Source of the DNA: Daejeonella sp. JGW-45
GTDB lineage: Bacteria > Bacteroidota > Bacteroidia > Sphingobacteriales > Sphingobacteriaceae
Reading direction: 5' to 3'
DNA: 64,000 nucleotides
Assembly (NCBI RefSeq): GCF_029360805.1
Contig: NZ_JARKNC010000002.1
Location: 101,816-165,815, forward strand
Positions within the stretch are counted from its first letter, which is position 1. Every line of letters starts with the position of its first letter. Positions 28,382-38,058 of the stretch are shown piece after piece. Below the pieces are notes generated by a model. It made no database searches. It was not told the DNA's origin and saw only the letters and a program-made list of their open reading frames with translations. Position numbers and translations under genes: made by a program.

Positions 28382-28954
28382 TCACAAACTAAACCCGTAG
28401 GCTAATCGCAAAGCAACCTGCCCCGGGTTCTTGAGCGACAATAAATTTGCGCTGCCGGTCATTCCTTCATAGCGCAATCCGACGTCTATGCCTAAGTTCG
28501 TTCCAACCCCTATCCCCGGTGCATATACAAAAGCCGTCTTTGCTCCATCACGCATAGGAAAGGCTGCTCCAACCTCACCGGAAAAGTAAAATCTCTGTAC
28601 CGGGAATACTTTAAGACCTACCTTTACCGGGATGTAGTCCAAATTATCAACTATCTCGCCGGCCGGGGTTACAGCTGAATAAATTTCAGAGTCTACGGAG
28701 AAGGTATTATATCCTACCGACAATAATCCTGAAACGTTACTTGTAAAGTCCTTTTGTAATCTAAGATCCCCGCCAAATGCAAATTTATACCCGTCGGTAG
28801 TAGGGATGCCAGCATTCAGGCCAATTCCCAAACGTGTGGCTTTAGAATCTCCATCACTCGCAGGTGCATTGGTTTGCGCGTTGGAGTTAGATGATCCGAT
28901 AAGAATAGCAACCGCAGCTGCTGCAGATGCAAATAAAAATTTAGTCTTGTTCAT
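28382..28954 (-). CDS. Outer-membrane beta-barrel protein
   Basis: This 190-residue protein has a signal peptide (MNKTKFLFASAAAAVAILIG... ending SNAQ). The remainder has alternating hydrophobic strands (FAFGGDLRLQKDF, VGLKVFPVQRFYFSGEVG, GIDVGLRYEGMTG) and ends VALRLAYGFSL, with a terminal aromatic typical of outer-membrane barrels. It resembles small OmpW/OmpX-like porin-family proteins of Bacteroidota. The start is set at the signal peptide rather than the longer open frame. Substrate is unknown. Confidence 0.8.
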   Translation of the reverse strand: MNKTKFLFASAAAAVAILIGSSNSNAQTNAPASDGDSKATRLGIGLNAGIPTTDGYKFAFGGDLRLQKDFTSNVSGLLSVGYNTFSVDSEIYSAVTPAGEIVDNLDYIPVKVGLKVFPVQRFYFSGEVGAAFPMRDGAKTAFVYAPGIGVGTNLGIDVGLRYEGMTGSANLLSLKNPGQVALRLAYGFSL

Positions 28955-29059
28955 AAGGTACTGTTTAGAGTAATAATTAAACTCATGCCCTTCTAAACAA
29001 GGTCTGTGCCAATAATTGCCCCTACGCCAGTTCACAGTGACTGCCGTCCATGCGGGCGA

Positions 29060-32000
29060 TCACCGCTTAAGTATCAAATATCCTTTATTCACCTGTTTGA
29101 TCCTTTCGTTGCCCACTGTCCGGTAAGTATATATTACATAGAAATAAACCCCATCGGTCAGAGGCAGCTCCGAGTTAACCAACATGCCTTTGTTGGCGAA
29201 GCCTTTAAAACTCCTGTCGCTATTATTATAGTTTTTTAATGCAAAAAGCTCATTTCCCCAACGGTTAAAGATCAGAACCTCGTTATCTGGATAAAGCTCT
29301 ACGTTTTGTATCGTAAAAAATTCATTGCCATTCCCGTCGTTATTAGGCGACATCAACGGATCAGGAATTATCGCATTGTTAACAGGCTCGTCCTGCGGTA
29401 CATCGGTGGTTGGCGGAGGAGGATATATGTCATTTATTATTACAACAGCAGCATTTCCTATATGCACATCCGGATTTGAAACCGTCCTGATCTTCAAAAT
29501 GATATCTTCATCACCCTCCTCAAAGCCGTCGTTCAAAGCAGCTATTGTTATCTTTTCTGTTGTCGATAAGGCTCCTTTTGGAATTTTCAAGCTCATATCC
29601 TGGTCTAAAACCAGATAATCCCGTTCCCGTTGAGCTTTACCGTTATAATCAACGGTTATAACCACATCCTCCGGGAATGGGCGAAGCAGTCGCGCGGTTA
29701 CGGCAATTTTATTTCCTTCTCTTACGGACGACAGTACCGGCGTTAAATTAACGGTAGTATATGCATTTACATTTATCGTAACCTTCGCTTCGTCACATTC
29801 GCCGGAAGTATTGCATACCCTATATGTAAACTCAGCAATGCCTGCAAAATCCCTATCTGGCGTAAAAGTAAATTTCCCATCCTCTTCAAAGGTAATCTTG
29901 CCGTTTTGAGGACCGGTTAATTTGGTAAAGGTTAATTTATCAGACTTAGGATTGCTATCGTTCGGAGCTACATCTCCCATTAAGAGCTTGTCCTGGTCAA
30001 TATTAAAACTATCGTTCTTCGCCAAAGGCAAACATGCTGCTGGCATAACTTCAGCTTTGACGCTAATTGTACATCCTGCCGCGTCCGTTACAAGCATTTC
30101 ATACGTTCCGGCAGCTACGTTTTTCAGCTCCGGATCCGTTGCAGAGATGCTTCCTGACCATGAGATCTTATATGGTGTGACTCCCCCGGTTATTTTGCTG
30201 ACAATAGAGCCGTCATTGTTCAGACAGCTAGCATTTTTCGCGGATAATGTTGCACGTAAGGGCTCGGGCTGACTTATACTCACATCTGCACTGGCCGTGC
30301 AATTCGCTGCATCGGTTACAATAACCTTGTAGTTTCCTGACGCCAATAGTGTTAGATCTTTTGTCGTCTGGCCGTTGCTCCAGGCGTAGGTATACGGAGC
30401 TGTTCCGCCTTTTATACCCAGAGAAATTGCGCCTGTATTTGATCCGCTGCATGAAACATCTGATTTACTTACAGCAAGTTCAAGCTTCGGGGGCTGCGAT
30501 ATCGTAATTGCTGATCTGGCAATACATCCATTTGCATCGGTAATGGTTACAGTGTAATTCCCCGCTGCAAGGCCTGTTGCATTCTGAGTCGTCTGGCCGT
30601 TACTCCACAGGAAGGTATAAGCTCCTGTTCCGCCACTGACTGTCAAGGCTGCAGAGCCTGTGGAAGTACCAAAGCAGTTTGCTGGTGTAGCAACGGCAGT
30701 AGCTGTGATCTCTGTTGGTTCGGTGATCGTAACCGGTATGGTTTTCTTGCAACTATTTGCATCGGTGATGGTTACTGTGTAATCCCCTGCCGCAAGGCCC
30801 GTTGCATTCTGAGTCGTTTGGCCGTTGCTCCACAGGAAGGTGTAAGCTCCCGTTCCGCCACTAACCGTCAGGGTGGCAGAACCTGTGGATGCTCCAAAGC
30901 AGTTTGCTGGTGTAGCAACGGCAGTAGCTGTTATCTCTGTCGGTTCGGTAATGGTAACCGGTATGGTTTTCTTGCAACTGTTTGCATCGGTGATGGTTAC
31001 TGTATAGTTACCTGCAGTCAAACCTGTCGCATTCTGGGTCGTCTGTCCGTTACTCCACAGGAAGGTGTAAGCTCCCGTTCCACCACTAACCGTAAGGGTG
31101 GCAGAACCTGTGGATGCTCCAAAGCAGTTTGCTGGTGTAGCAACGGCAGTAGCTGTGATCTCTGTTGGTTCGGTGATCGTAACCGGTATGGTTTTCTTGC
31201 AACTGTTGGCATCGGTAATGGTTACCGTATAATTTCCTGCCGCAAGGCCGGTTGCATTCTGAGTCGTTTGGCCGTTGCTCCACAGGAAGGTGTAAGCTCC
31301 CGTTCCGCCACTAACCGTCAGGGCAGCGGAACCTGTAGATGTGCCATAACAGTTTACTGGGGTTGGGGCAATACTAGCGATAATCTCTGTTGGCTCAGTA
31401 ATGGTAACCGGTATGGTTTTCTTGCAACTGTTCGCATCGGTGATGGTTACTTTGTAATCCCCTGCAGTCAAACCTGTTGCATTCTGGGTCGTCTGACCGT
31501 TACTCCACAGGAAGGTATAAGCTCCTGTTCCACCACTAACCGTCAGAGCAGCAGAACCGGTAGATCCCCCATAGCAGTCTACAGCGGTTGGGGTAACACT
31601 GGCAATGATTTCTGTTGGTTCAGTGATCATAACCGGAACTACCTTCTCACAGCCATTGGCATCGGTAACGGTTACCGTATAATTCCCTGCTGCAAGACCC
31701 GTCGCGTTCTGAGTCGTTTGACCGTTACTCCACAGGAAGCTGTAAGCGCCCGTTCCACCGCTAACCGTAAGGGTTGCAGAACCTGTGGATCCTCCAAAGC
31801 AATTTACCGGGCTGGCAACGGCTGTAGCTGTAATCTCAGCTGGCTCGGTAATGGTAACCGGAACTACCTTCTCACAACCATTGGCATCCGTAATGGTTAC
31901 CGTGTAATTACCTGCTGCCAAACCTGTTGCATTCTGGGTGGTCTGACCATTACTCCACAGGAAAGTATAAGTTCCTGTCCCACCACTTACCGTTAAGGTT

Positions 32001-35000
32001 GCAGAACCTGTGGAACTACCAAAGCAGTTTGCCGGGGTAGCAACGGCGGTAGCGGTAATCTCAGTCGGTTCAGTGATCGTAACAGGTATAATTTTCTGGC
32101 AACTGTTTGCATCCGTAATGGTTACTGTATAGTTGCCTGCAGCTAAACCTGTTGCATTCTGAGTCGTCTGACCGTTACTCCACAGGAAAGTGTAAGCGCC
32201 TGTCCCGCCACTGACTGTCAGGGTTGCAGAACCTGTGGACGTGCCATAACAGTTTACAGGGGTAGCAACGGCGGTAGCGGTAATTTCAGTTGGTTCAGTG
32301 ATCGTAACCGATATGGTTTTCTGGCAATTGTTTGCATCCGTAATGATTAACGTGTAATTCCCCGCAGCCAAACCTGTTGCATTTTGAGTCGTCTGGCCGT
32401 TACTCCAAAGGAAAGTATAAGCCCCCGTTCCGCCACTAACTGTCAGGGTTGCCGAACCTGTTGACGTGCCATAGCAGTTTACAGGAATAGCAACGGCGGT
32501 GGCTGTAATCTCAATTGGTTCGGTAATCGTAACAGGTATGGTTTTCTGGCAACTGTTTGCATCGGTGATGGTTACCGTATAGTTCCCTGCAGCCAAACCT
32601 GTTGCATTCTGAGTCGTCTGACCATTGCTCCACAGGAAGGTATAAGCTCCCGTTCCACCACTGACGGTCAGGGTTGCGGAACCTGTGGATCCTCCAAAGC
32701 AGTTTACAGCGGTTGGGGTAATACTGGCAAGTATTTCTGTTGGTTCAGTAATCGTAACCGGAACTACCTTCTCACAACCATTGGCATCGGTGATGGTTAC
32801 CGTATAGTTCCCTGCAGCCAAACCTGTTGCATTCTGGGTCGTCTGGCCGTTACTCCACAGGAAGGTATAAGCTCCCGTCCCACCACTGATCGTTAAGGTT
32901 GCAGAACCTGTGGAACTACCAAAGCAGTTTGCCGGGGTAGCAACGGCGGTAGCTGTAATCTCAGCTGGCTCGGTAATGGTAACCGGAACTACCTTCTCAC
33001 AACCATTGGCATCCGTAATGGTTACCGTGTAATTACCTGCTGCCAAACCTGTTGCATTCTGGGTGGTCTGACCATTACTCCACAGGAAAGTATAAGTTCC
33101 TGTCCCACCACTTACCGTTAAGGTTGCAGAACCTGTGGAACTACCAAAGCAGTTTGCCGGGGTAGCAACGGCGGTAGCGGTAATCTCAGTCGGTTCAGTG
33201 ATCGTAACAGGTATAATTTTCTGGCAACTGTTTGCATCGGTAATGGTTACGGTATAGTTCCCTGCTGCAAGGCCTGTTGCATTCTGAGTCGTCTGACCGT
33301 TACTCCATAGAAAAGTGTAAGCGCCTATCCCACCGCTAACCGTCAGGGTTGCGGATCCTGTGGACGTGCCATAGCAGTTTACCGGGGTAGCAACGGCGGT
33401 AGCTGTAATCTCAATTGGTTCCGTGATCGTAACCGGAACAACCTTCTCACAACCATTGGCATCCGTGATCGTGACCGTATAGTTCCCTGCTGCAAGGCCT
33501 GTTGCATTCTGAGTCGTTTGACCATTACTCCATAGGAAAGTGTAAGCTCCTGTCCCACCACTGACTGTCAGGGTTGCAGAACCTGTGGAACTACCAAAGC
33601 AGTTTGCCGGGGTTGGGGTAATACTGGCAAGTATTTCTGTTGGCTCTATGATGCTCACCGGTATAATTTTCTGGCAGCTGTTTGCATCGGTGATCGTAAC
33701 GGTATAGTTGCCCGCCGCAAGGCCTGTTGCATTCTGGGTGGTCTGACCATTGCTCCACAGGAAGGTATAAGCTCCTGTCCCGCCGCTAATCGTTAAGGTT
33801 GCAGAACCTGTCGATGTACCGTAACAGTTCACAGCGGTTGGGGTAATACTGGCTATGATTTCTGCTGGCTCAGTGATGCTCACTGGTATGGTTTTCTGGC
33901 AATTGTTTGCATCCGTAATGGTTACCGTGTAATTCCCCGCTGCAAGGCCTGTTGCATTTTGAGTCGTCTGGCCGTTACTCCACAGGAAGGTATAAGCGCC
34001 CGTTCCGCCACTAACCGTTAAGGTTGCAGAACCTGTGGATGTACCAAAGCAGTTTGCCGGGGTAGCAACGGCTGTAGCGGTAATTTCAGTTGGTTCAGTG
34101 ATCGTAACCGGTATGGTTTTCTGGCAACTGTTTGCATCGGTAATGGTCACAGTGTAATTCCCTGCAGACAAACCTGTTGCATTCTGGGTCGTCTGACCAT
34201 TGCTCCACAGGAAGGTATAAGCGCCCGTTCCGCCACTCACCGTCAGGGTAGCAGAACCTGTAGCCGTTCCAAAGCAGTTTACCGGGGTTGGGGTAACACT
34301 AGCAATGATTTCTGTTGGTTCAGTGATCATAACCGGAACTACCTTCTCACAGCCATTGGCATCCCTAATGATTACCGTATAGTTCCCTGCAGCCAAACCT
34401 GTTGCATTCTGAGTCGTCTGACCATTACTCCACAGGAAGGTATAAGCGCCTGTTCCGCCATTGACTGTCAGGGTTGCAGAACCTGTTGAGATGCCAAAGC
34501 AGTTTACAGGGGTAGCAACGGCTGTAGCTGTAATCTCAGTTGGTTCAGCGATCGTAACAGGTATAATTTTCTGGCAACTGTTTGCATCGGTAATGGTTAC
34601 TGTATAGTTCCCTGCAGCCAAACCTGTTGCATTCTGGGTCGTCTGACCATTGCTCCACAGGAAGGTATAAGCGCCCGTCCCGCCACTAACCGTCAGGGTT
34701 GCGGAACCTGTGGAACTACCAAAGCAGTTTGCCGGGGTAGCAACGGCAGTAGCGGTAATCTCTGTTGGCTCAGTGATACTCACTGGTATGGTTTTCTGGC
34801 AGCTGTTTGCATCGGTAATGGTTACTGTATAGTTCCCTGCCGCAAGGCCTGTTGCATTCTGGGTGGTCTGGCCATTACTCCACAGGAAGGTATAAGCTCC
34901 CGTCCCGCCACTCACCGTCAGGGTTGCAGAACCTGTGGATGTTCCAAAACAGTTTACCGGGGTTGAAGTAACACTGGCAATGATTTCTGCTGGCTCAGTG

Positions 35001-37618
35001 ATGCTCACTGGTATGGTTTTCTGGCAGCTGTTTGTATCCGTAATGGTTACCGTGTAATTCCCCGCTGCAAGACCAGTGGCATTCTGGGTGGTCTGACCGT
35101 TACTCCACAGGAAGGTATAAGCTCCTGTCCCACCGCTAACCGTCAGGGTTGCGGAACCTGTGGAACTACCAAAGCAGTTTGCCGGGGTTGGGGTAATCGT
35201 AGCTATGATCTCGGCTGGCTCGGTAATGGTAGCCGGAACAACCTTCTCACAACCATTGGCATCGGTAACGGTTACTGTGTAATTCCCTGCCGCAAGGCCT
35301 GTCGCATTCTGGGTTGTCTGACCATTACTCCACAGGAACGTGTAAGCCCCAGTCCCGCCACTAACCGTTAAGGTTGCAGAACCTGTGGATGTCCCATAAC
35401 AGTTTACAGCGGTTGGGGTAATCGTAGCTATGATCTCGGTTGGCTCGGTAATGGTAATCGAACCTACCTGTACACATCCTTTCGAATCCGTAACAGTAAC
35501 CGTGTAACTACCCGCCGCAAGACCTGAAATATCTTCCGTTGTCTGTCCACTATTCCAGTTGTAGGTATATGGAGCGACACCGCCGCTTACGCTGAGGTTT
35601 ATTGAACCGCTCGCTTCTCCAAAACACGATACATCAGTTTTAGTACTGGTCAGGCTAACGGTCGATTTAGTAACGAGGATCTCATCCGTACAGCCCCCAT
35701 AGTCAGAACGCAATCTAAATCGGTAAATACCATCTGCTGTAAGTCCGGCAACTGCACCCGTTGCCGGATCTATAGTTGCAGCAGCCGGGTTGCCGCCAAC
35801 AAGCTCCCATTTATACCCCGTTCCTGCGTCCGCCAGTTTAACCGTAGTTGCCGGGGAGCATACTATAACATCGGCACCGGCGCTTTTAACTTCATCCCTG
35901 GTGACGCTGATCATATCGGAACAGCCAACTGTATTAGACAGCTGGAATTTATAGATACCATTAACGGTCATTCCCGAAATATTCCCCAACTGATCTATTG
36001 TAGCCGGAGCAGGATTCCCCACAACAACAGACCAGGTCTCGCCCGCACCGGCCGCCGCCAGCTTGGCGGTTGTAGCCGGATTACAACCGGTAATATCCTC
36101 ACCGGCCACAGGAATATTGAAGGTAGACACTGTGATCACCTTATCGGCTGAGACATTGCAGCTTGTGCCCGTAAGATTGTTTATATCTGTAGCAACCTTA
36201 AGCCGGTAACGGTATCCATCCATTGAAGGCTTTATTGGAATATCGCCATATACAGCCTGGTATTCATACGTATTGAGCGTCGCATTATAGACCGGGCTTC
36301 CTATTTTTGCGCTACCCATATCAATCCATGTTTGTCCGCCGTCAATACTGTTTTGAAAGATATAAGCCGAATAGGTGTTTATGGAAGCTTTAATATCGGC
36401 CTTTAAGGGCAAAACACCGTAGGAGCAGAATTTCGCGGTCAGATCGATATCGGGATAGGTAATATCCGGGCCGCAAATAGCCAGTGAGATATCGTCCAGA
36501 CCAAGATCATTTCCGCCGGCTACAACTGTTGCATTATCAATTCTTAATTCTACGGAGGTGGTATTCGGACCAGAGTACCAAAGTCCACCCACTTTTACCC
36601 ATTGAGGAACGTAGTTTACCGAAGCATCCGAGTAAGCGATAGGGCCCGACGTGGATACCAACTGATCGTTTATATAAAAGCTAATATTCGGTTCGGTACC
36701 TGCTTTTGCAGCAGAATGGTCTCCGGGCAAAACATTTATTACATATGCAGAGAATTCGTATAGTGTATTCGGGCAGACAGAAATTGATTTAGCCTGATAA
36801 AAGGTTTTCCCATAGGTGGTCGTATTAGGCGAACCATTAACGATCATGGCATATCCCCCGTCCCCGGTATGGTCCGATGCTACCCAATCTGTCTTAATGC
36901 AATTACGGTTGCTCATCGTCCCAAGTGTTTTGAGAAACGAGTAGGTACCCTCGGGGCCGAGACTACCCTCCGTGGAAGCGTAGGTGTATTTCGTCTGGTC
37001 TGGTTTATCGATTCCCAGATTACCGGTCGGTGCGGCGGCAGACAAACCATTATTTATACAATTGGTCACTGACGTATTAGGGGTAATATAAGGAGCGCTA
37101 AATGTTCCTGAAGGTCCTAGAATGTTTGTTCCCAATCCTGTTCCACTGCAGACAAGTAGCGCCGTATTGTTTGTCACCGGGATGGTAAACGTGGCAGGAG
37201 TGTTATCGCTGGAATTTTCATTATCAATTACAGTATAAGTAAAGCTGGCAGTGCCTGTAAAACCAGACTTCGGCTCGAATTTCAGTTGCTTCGCTTGTGC
37301 TGGCGTTAATACCTGGCCGTTTGCAACCTCTACGCCATTTAACATCAGCCGGCCCTGAGAATTGGCGTGTGGCCTTGCAATAATTTTAAATTCCTTTATC
37401 GACCCATCCGAGTCCTTACCAACAAGAGGAAGGATCTGGAAAGGCTCATTAATACTTTGCAGATAAAAATTCTTTACATCGATCGCCTCAGGCGGGATAT
37501 TCGCTATGGTGATTTTAGACCCGGGGATAGATGAAGCAGCAAAGACTGGCAGACAACAGAGGAGGCACCACAAAGAAAGAAAGCGAAATCGCCTGAACAG
37601 CTGTGTAACAATAGCCAT
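29060..37618 (-). CDS. Giant SprB-repeat adhesin with type IX sorting domain
   Basis: This 2852-residue surface protein has a signal peptide (MAIVTQLFRRFRFLSLWCLL...). An N-terminal cadherin-like segment (FTGTASFTYTVIDNENSSDN) and a lectin-like module (ISFYINDQLV, VELRIDNATV) follow. The middle holds about 25 SprB-type repeats, 22 of them exactly 75 residues. After them come another cadherin-like module (LMGDVAPNDSNP), a Calx-beta-like module (LNDGFEEGDEDIILKI) and a CHU_C-type type IX sorting domain (MSPNNDGNGNEFF, IFNRWGNELF, DGVYFYVI). By analogy with SprB it would be a secreted or gliding adhesin. The ATG at 37618 is chosen for the signal peptide. Confidence 0.93.
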   Translation of the reverse strand: MAIVTQLFRRFRFLSLWCLLCCLPVFAASSIPGSKITIANIPPEAIDVKNFYLQSINEPFQILPLVGKDSDGSIKEFKIIARPHANSQGRLMLNGVEVANGQVLTPAQAKQLKFEPKSGFTGTASFTYTVIDNENSSDNTPATFTIPVTNNTALLVCSGTGLGTNILGPSGTFSAPYITPNTSVTNCINNGLSAAAPTGNLGIDKPDQTKYTYASTEGSLGPEGTYSFLKTLGTMSNRNCIKTDWVASDHTGDGGYAMIVNGSPNTTTYGKTFYQAKSISVCPNTLYEFSAYVINVLPGDHSAAKAGTEPNISFYINDQLVSTSGPIAYSDASVNYVPQWVKVGGLWYSGPNTTSVELRIDNATVVAGGNDLGLDDISLAICGPDITYPDIDLTAKFCSYGVLPLKADIKASINTYSAYIFQNSIDGGQTWIDMGSAKIGSPVYNATLNTYEYQAVYGDIPIKPSMDGYRYRLKVATDINNLTGTSCNVSADKVITVSTFNIPVAGEDITGCNPATTAKLAAAGAGETWSVVVGNPAPATIDQLGNISGMTVNGIYKFQLSNTVGCSDMISVTRDEVKSAGADVIVCSPATTVKLADAGTGYKWELVGGNPAAATIDPATGAVAGLTADGIYRFRLRSDYGGCTDEILVTKSTVSLTSTKTDVSCFGEASGSINLSVSGGVAPYTYNWNSGQTTEDISGLAAGSYTVTVTDSKGCVQVGSITITEPTEIIATITPTAVNCYGTSTGSATLTVSGGTGAYTFLWSNGQTTQNATGLAAGNYTVTVTDANGCEKVVPATITEPAEIIATITPTPANCFGSSTGSATLTVSGGTGAYTFLWSNGQTTQNATGLAAGNYTVTITDTNSCQKTIPVSITEPAEIIASVTSTPVNCFGTSTGSATLTVSGGTGAYTFLWSNGQTTQNATGLAAGNYTVTITDANSCQKTIPVSITEPTEITATAVATPANCFGSSTGSATLTVSGGTGAYTFLWSNGQTTQNATGLAAGNYTVTITDANSCQKIIPVTIAEPTEITATAVATPVNCFGISTGSATLTVNGGTGAYTFLWSNGQTTQNATGLAAGNYTVIIRDANGCEKVVPVMITEPTEIIASVTPTPVNCFGTATGSATLTVSGGTGAYTFLWSNGQTTQNATGLSAGNYTVTITDANSCQKTIPVTITEPTEITATAVATPANCFGTSTGSATLTVSGGTGAYTFLWSNGQTTQNATGLAAGNYTVTITDANNCQKTIPVSITEPAEIIASITPTAVNCYGTSTGSATLTISGGTGAYTFLWSNGQTTQNATGLAAGNYTVTITDANSCQKIIPVSIIEPTEILASITPTPANCFGSSTGSATLTVSGGTGAYTFLWSNGQTTQNATGLAAGNYTVTITDANGCEKVVPVTITEPIEITATAVATPVNCYGTSTGSATLTVSGGIGAYTFLWSNGQTTQNATGLAAGNYTVTITDANSCQKIIPVTITEPTEITATAVATPANCFGSSTGSATLTVSGGTGTYTFLWSNGQTTQNATGLAAGNYTVTITDANGCEKVVPVTITEPAEITATAVATPANCFGSSTGSATLTISGGTGAYTFLWSNGQTTQNATGLAAGNYTVTITDANGCEKVVPVTITEPTEILASITPTAVNCFGGSTGSATLTVSGGTGAYTFLWSNGQTTQNATGLAAGNYTVTITDANSCQKTIPVTITEPIEITATAVAIPVNCYGTSTGSATLTVSGGTGAYTFLWSNGQTTQNATGLAAGNYTLIITDANNCQKTISVTITEPTEITATAVATPVNCYGTSTGSATLTVSGGTGAYTFLWSNGQTTQNATGLAAGNYTVTITDANSCQKIIPVTITEPTEITATAVATPANCFGSSTGSATLTVSGGTGTYTFLWSNGQTTQNATGLAAGNYTVTITDANGCEKVVPVTITEPAEITATAVASPVNCFGGSTGSATLTVSGGTGAYSFLWSNGQTTQNATGLAAGNYTVTVTDANGCEKVVPVMITEPTEIIASVTPTAVDCYGGSTGSAALTVSGGTGAYTFLWSNGQTTQNATGLTAGDYKVTITDANSCKKTIPVTITEPTEIIASIAPTPVNCYGTSTGSAALTVSGGTGAYTFLWSNGQTTQNATGLAAGNYTVTITDANSCKKTIPVTITEPTEITATAVATPANCFGASTGSATLTVSGGTGAYTFLWSNGQTTQNATGLTAGNYTVTITDANSCKKTIPVTITEPTEITATAVATPANCFGASTGSATLTVSGGTGAYTFLWSNGQTTQNATGLAAGDYTVTITDANSCKKTIPVTITEPTEITATAVATPANCFGTSTGSAALTVSGGTGAYTFLWSNGQTTQNATGLAAGNYTVTITDANGCIARSAITISQPPKLELAVSKSDVSCSGSNTGAISLGIKGGTAPYTYAWSNGQTTKDLTLLASGNYKVIVTDAANCTASADVSISQPEPLRATLSAKNASCLNNDGSIVSKITGGVTPYKISWSGSISATDPELKNVAAGTYEMLVTDAAGCTISVKAEVMPAACLPLAKNDSFNIDQDKLLMGDVAPNDSNPKSDKLTFTKLTGPQNGKITFEEDGKFTFTPDRDFAGIAEFTYRVCNTSGECDEAKVTINVNAYTTVNLTPVLSSVREGNKIAVTARLLRPFPEDVVITVDYNGKAQRERDYLVLDQDMSLKIPKGALSTTEKITIAALNDGFEEGDEDIILKIRTVSNPDVHIGNAAVVIINDIYPPPPTTDVPQDEPVNNAIIPDPLMSPNNDGNGNEFFTIQNVELYPDNEVLIFNRWGNELFALKNYNNSDRSFKGFANKGMLVNSELPLTDGVYFYVIYTYRTVGNERIKQVNKGYLILKR
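30491..35440 (-). repeat. 22 x 225-bp SprB-type tandem repeat array
   Basis: Twenty-two units of exactly 225 bp (75 codons) fill 4950 bases with no insertion or deletion. Each unit keeps two cysteines (NCFG/NCYG near residue 14 and NSC/NGC near 64) and the core TLTVSGGTGAYTFLWSNGQ. Two C-terminal versions alternate irregularly: CEKVVPV and CQK/CKKTIPV. A diverged unit lies on the N-terminal side (about 35441-35650) and two lie on the C-terminal side (below 30491). Confidence 0.97.
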
Positions 37619-37751
37619 TATATCTGATCCCCCTGCATGAGTTTTTCTACGGAAAAACACAAAGAAGGTTTCAAAAAAATGCCATAATACTATACAGAAG
37701 GCACTTTCTTTTGCATTTCCTCCTTGCGGTCAACGGAAAATAAATTTTGAA

Positions 37752-37973
37752 TTAATTTCCTCTGCTTCTAAGAAAAAGCTCCTCTACCTTCTTCCTTGCC
37801 CAGGGAATTTTCCGCAGAAATTTAAGCGATGATTGTATACTCGGATTATCCGTAAAACATTTTACCGGGATCAGCCGGCCGAGCTTTTCAAATCCGTAAT
37901 AATTTACCAGCTCAACCAGGATGCTTTCGAGAGTTTTGCCGTGCAGGGGATTATTGGGCTGTATGATTGGCAT
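37752..37973 (-). CDS. VF530-family small DNA-binding-like protein
   Basis: This 73-residue protein is basic at its C-terminus. It matches the VF530/DUF2132 family throughout: [49 protein letters not shown]. The family is predicted to bind DNA; no function is established. The gene is alone between the giant adhesin and the Smr protein. The adhesin starts on the same strand 133 bases downstream. Confidence 0.9.
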   Translation of the reverse strand: MPIIQPNNPLHGKTLESILVELVNYYGFEKLGRLIPVKCFTDNPSIQSSLKFLRKIPWARKKVEELFLRSRGN

Positions 37974-37997
37974 ATCACCACAAAGATATCAATTAAG

Positions 37998-38026
37998 TCA
38001 TTGCGAGCGTAGCTGGGCAACCGATC
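37998..38026. repeat. Dispersed repeat TCATTGCGAGCG-type, copy 1
   Basis: TCATTGCGAGCGTAGC followed by GGGCAACC matches the start and end of the element at 42783-42822. This short motif is widespread in intergenic DNA of several phyla; its function is unknown. Confidence 0.6.
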
Positions 38027-38058
38027 TAATTACCTAATTTTGCTGCCTGATCATAACT

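Noticed and set aside
30818..31996. Plus-strand open frame of 392 codons, cysteine-rich and repetitive
   Set aside because: It is the antisense of the SprB repeat array. Its periodicity simply mirrors the 225-bp units, and it has no start context or family resemblance.
30491..35440. Regular repeats considered as a CRISPR array
   Set aside because: Units are 225 bp, coding and in frame, without alternating short repeats and unique spacers; no cas gene is nearby.
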